Below, in pieces: positions 63,080 through 64,000 of a stretch of 64,000 nt of DNA. Position 1 is the stretch's first letter. The number at the start of each line of letters is the position of its first letter. This stretch comes from Sitta carolinensis. Lineage: Eukaryota; Chordata; Aves; Passeriformes; Sittidae. The stretch spans positions 17,023,528 through 17,087,527 of the forward strand of contig JAVUNC010000006.1 of NCBI GenBank assembly GCA_032173965.1, given 5' to 3'. The notes under the pieces were generated by a model. That model saw only the letters and a program-made list of their open reading frames with translations, was not told where the DNA came from and searched no databases. A program made the translations under genes and the position numbers.

Positions 63080-64000
63080 CTGATCATTTAATGTGTTCTT
63101 TCACTCTAAACCACCCCAAGGAATCTATTAACAAGTACCTGGATTACTCTCACCTTCAGGTGCAGGTTATAACACACATTCTTGAACCGGATTGGAAAAT
63201 TTTATTATCTTTCTTACAGCAGAGATAGGCTTGAATGGCTTTTGATAATGAATGATGAATGAGGTTCTAAGTGAAGATGAGGTCTTTCATCTGCAGGTAC
63301 TTCTTTAAACTCAAACTTGAAGATTAGTTAGTAGAGTATTAAAGAGGCTTTGACTTTTCAGTACCAGAATACTGTTTTCCAGCTCAGAATCCCTAGATGT
63401 TCTTCTTCTATCCATCTGGGAGGTAGATAACAAGTAAGCAGAACTGAAAGGGTTACCTGGCCACTGCTGACTCAAACACATCTTCAGACCTTAGTTCTGC
63501 AACACTCTGGAGAATAACCTCAGATCAGCAGAAACTGGAACTGACTCATTGTGCTGTATCTTTTCTATCTTTACTGTCTCAGAATCTTGGTAACTATTTG
63601 CTAATTTAATTTGTTGTGACTAATACATTGTTCCAGTGTTTCCTGCTGTTATAGTCTGCAGGAGAATTTAGTTATAATGATGGCTAAACTCAACAGCAAA
63701 TTTTAACAGCAGGAATTATGGCACCATTATGCAGAAATGTCTAGGAAATTATGCAATTGTATCTACCACAATATAAATCTCAAATACATTAAACCTCTCT
63801 TTGTTTCTTTGCAACTGTTAGCCTGGGTGTCAGCCAAAATGTAAAATTCACAAAGGCTTTTATTTTTTAAATCCCATGGGCATTCAGAAGACTGTTATCT
63901 GAAACTCTAGATCTGTATTAGCTCTGTTGATAGAAAAATTGTATTTGTTTACACTAACTGGATGCTTATCACAGGTAATAAATAACATTCCAAATATGGT
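63079..64000. other. Unassigned sequence to the window edge
   Basis: No gene, RNA or repeat recognised. Confidence 0.5.

Noticed and set aside
1..64000. CRISPR arrays, tRNA, rRNA, bacterial operons
   Set aside because: No regularly spaced repeats, cloverleaf-type sequences or rRNA segments were seen, and the CR1 and LTR content points to vertebrate nuclear DNA.

Overview
This window looks like vertebrate, most likely bird (probably songbird), nuclear DNA with no recognisable protein-coding gene. Three things support a bird: several 5'-truncated CR1 LINEs on both strands with CR1-type 3' tails (runs of ATTCTATG-like octamers), one longer CR1 that still carries decayed endonuclease and reverse transcriptase coding sequence, and an LTR whose two ends resemble the LTR5-type endogenous retrovirus LTRs common in songbirds. 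The background is AT-rich. Apart from the CR1 frames, the open reading frames are short or low-complexity, and none could be assigned to a family. The window is therefore best read as a gene desert or one large intron. Strand of any host gene, chromosome and species cannot be told from the sequence.

Layout. 1-4035: AT-rich, unassigned. 4036-4495: diverged LTR5-like solo LTR. 7546-8015: old CR1 with an internal deletion. 8016-14893: unassigned, with a possible TATA/CCAAT-type promoter near 10.44 kb. 14894-15292: CR1 endonuclease fragment. 16059-16118: a 60-bp CR1 3' end. 16957-17001: a 16-bp-stem hairpin. 22601-22790: an isolated CpG-rich block (63% GC over 22621-22800) with several predicted stem-loops, abutting a CR1 reverse-transcriptase C-terminal fragment (22791-23172). 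26940-27610: a moderately complex stretch that could be a conserved non-coding element. 34785-35020: probable CR1 relic. 35220-35261: a T17A25 tract. 35471-38005: the longest CR1 (about 2.5 kb, minus strand). 38877-38941: AAAT microsatellite. 42240-43090: a retroviral LTR with PPT-like flank and GC-rich downstream sequence. 46661-50239: partial copies of an unidentified dispersed repeat, with a good CTCF motif at 47510-47523 between two of them. 52443-52564: CR1 3' end on the plus strand. 54420-54504: a near-perfect 42-bp-arm palindrome. 62059-62836: a giant TTCC/TTTC polypyrimidine tract. 63049-63078: a TA repeat.

No operon or pathway is present. What the window records is mobile-element insertion and decay, microsatellite growth and a few possible regulatory or structural DNA elements. 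The most interesting items are the CpG-rich hairpin cluster beside a CR1, the 54.4-kb palindrome, the unnamed repeat family at 46.7-50.2 kb, and the 655-nt uninterrupted pyrimidine run. All family assignments were made by eye from remembered consensus features; no database search was run.
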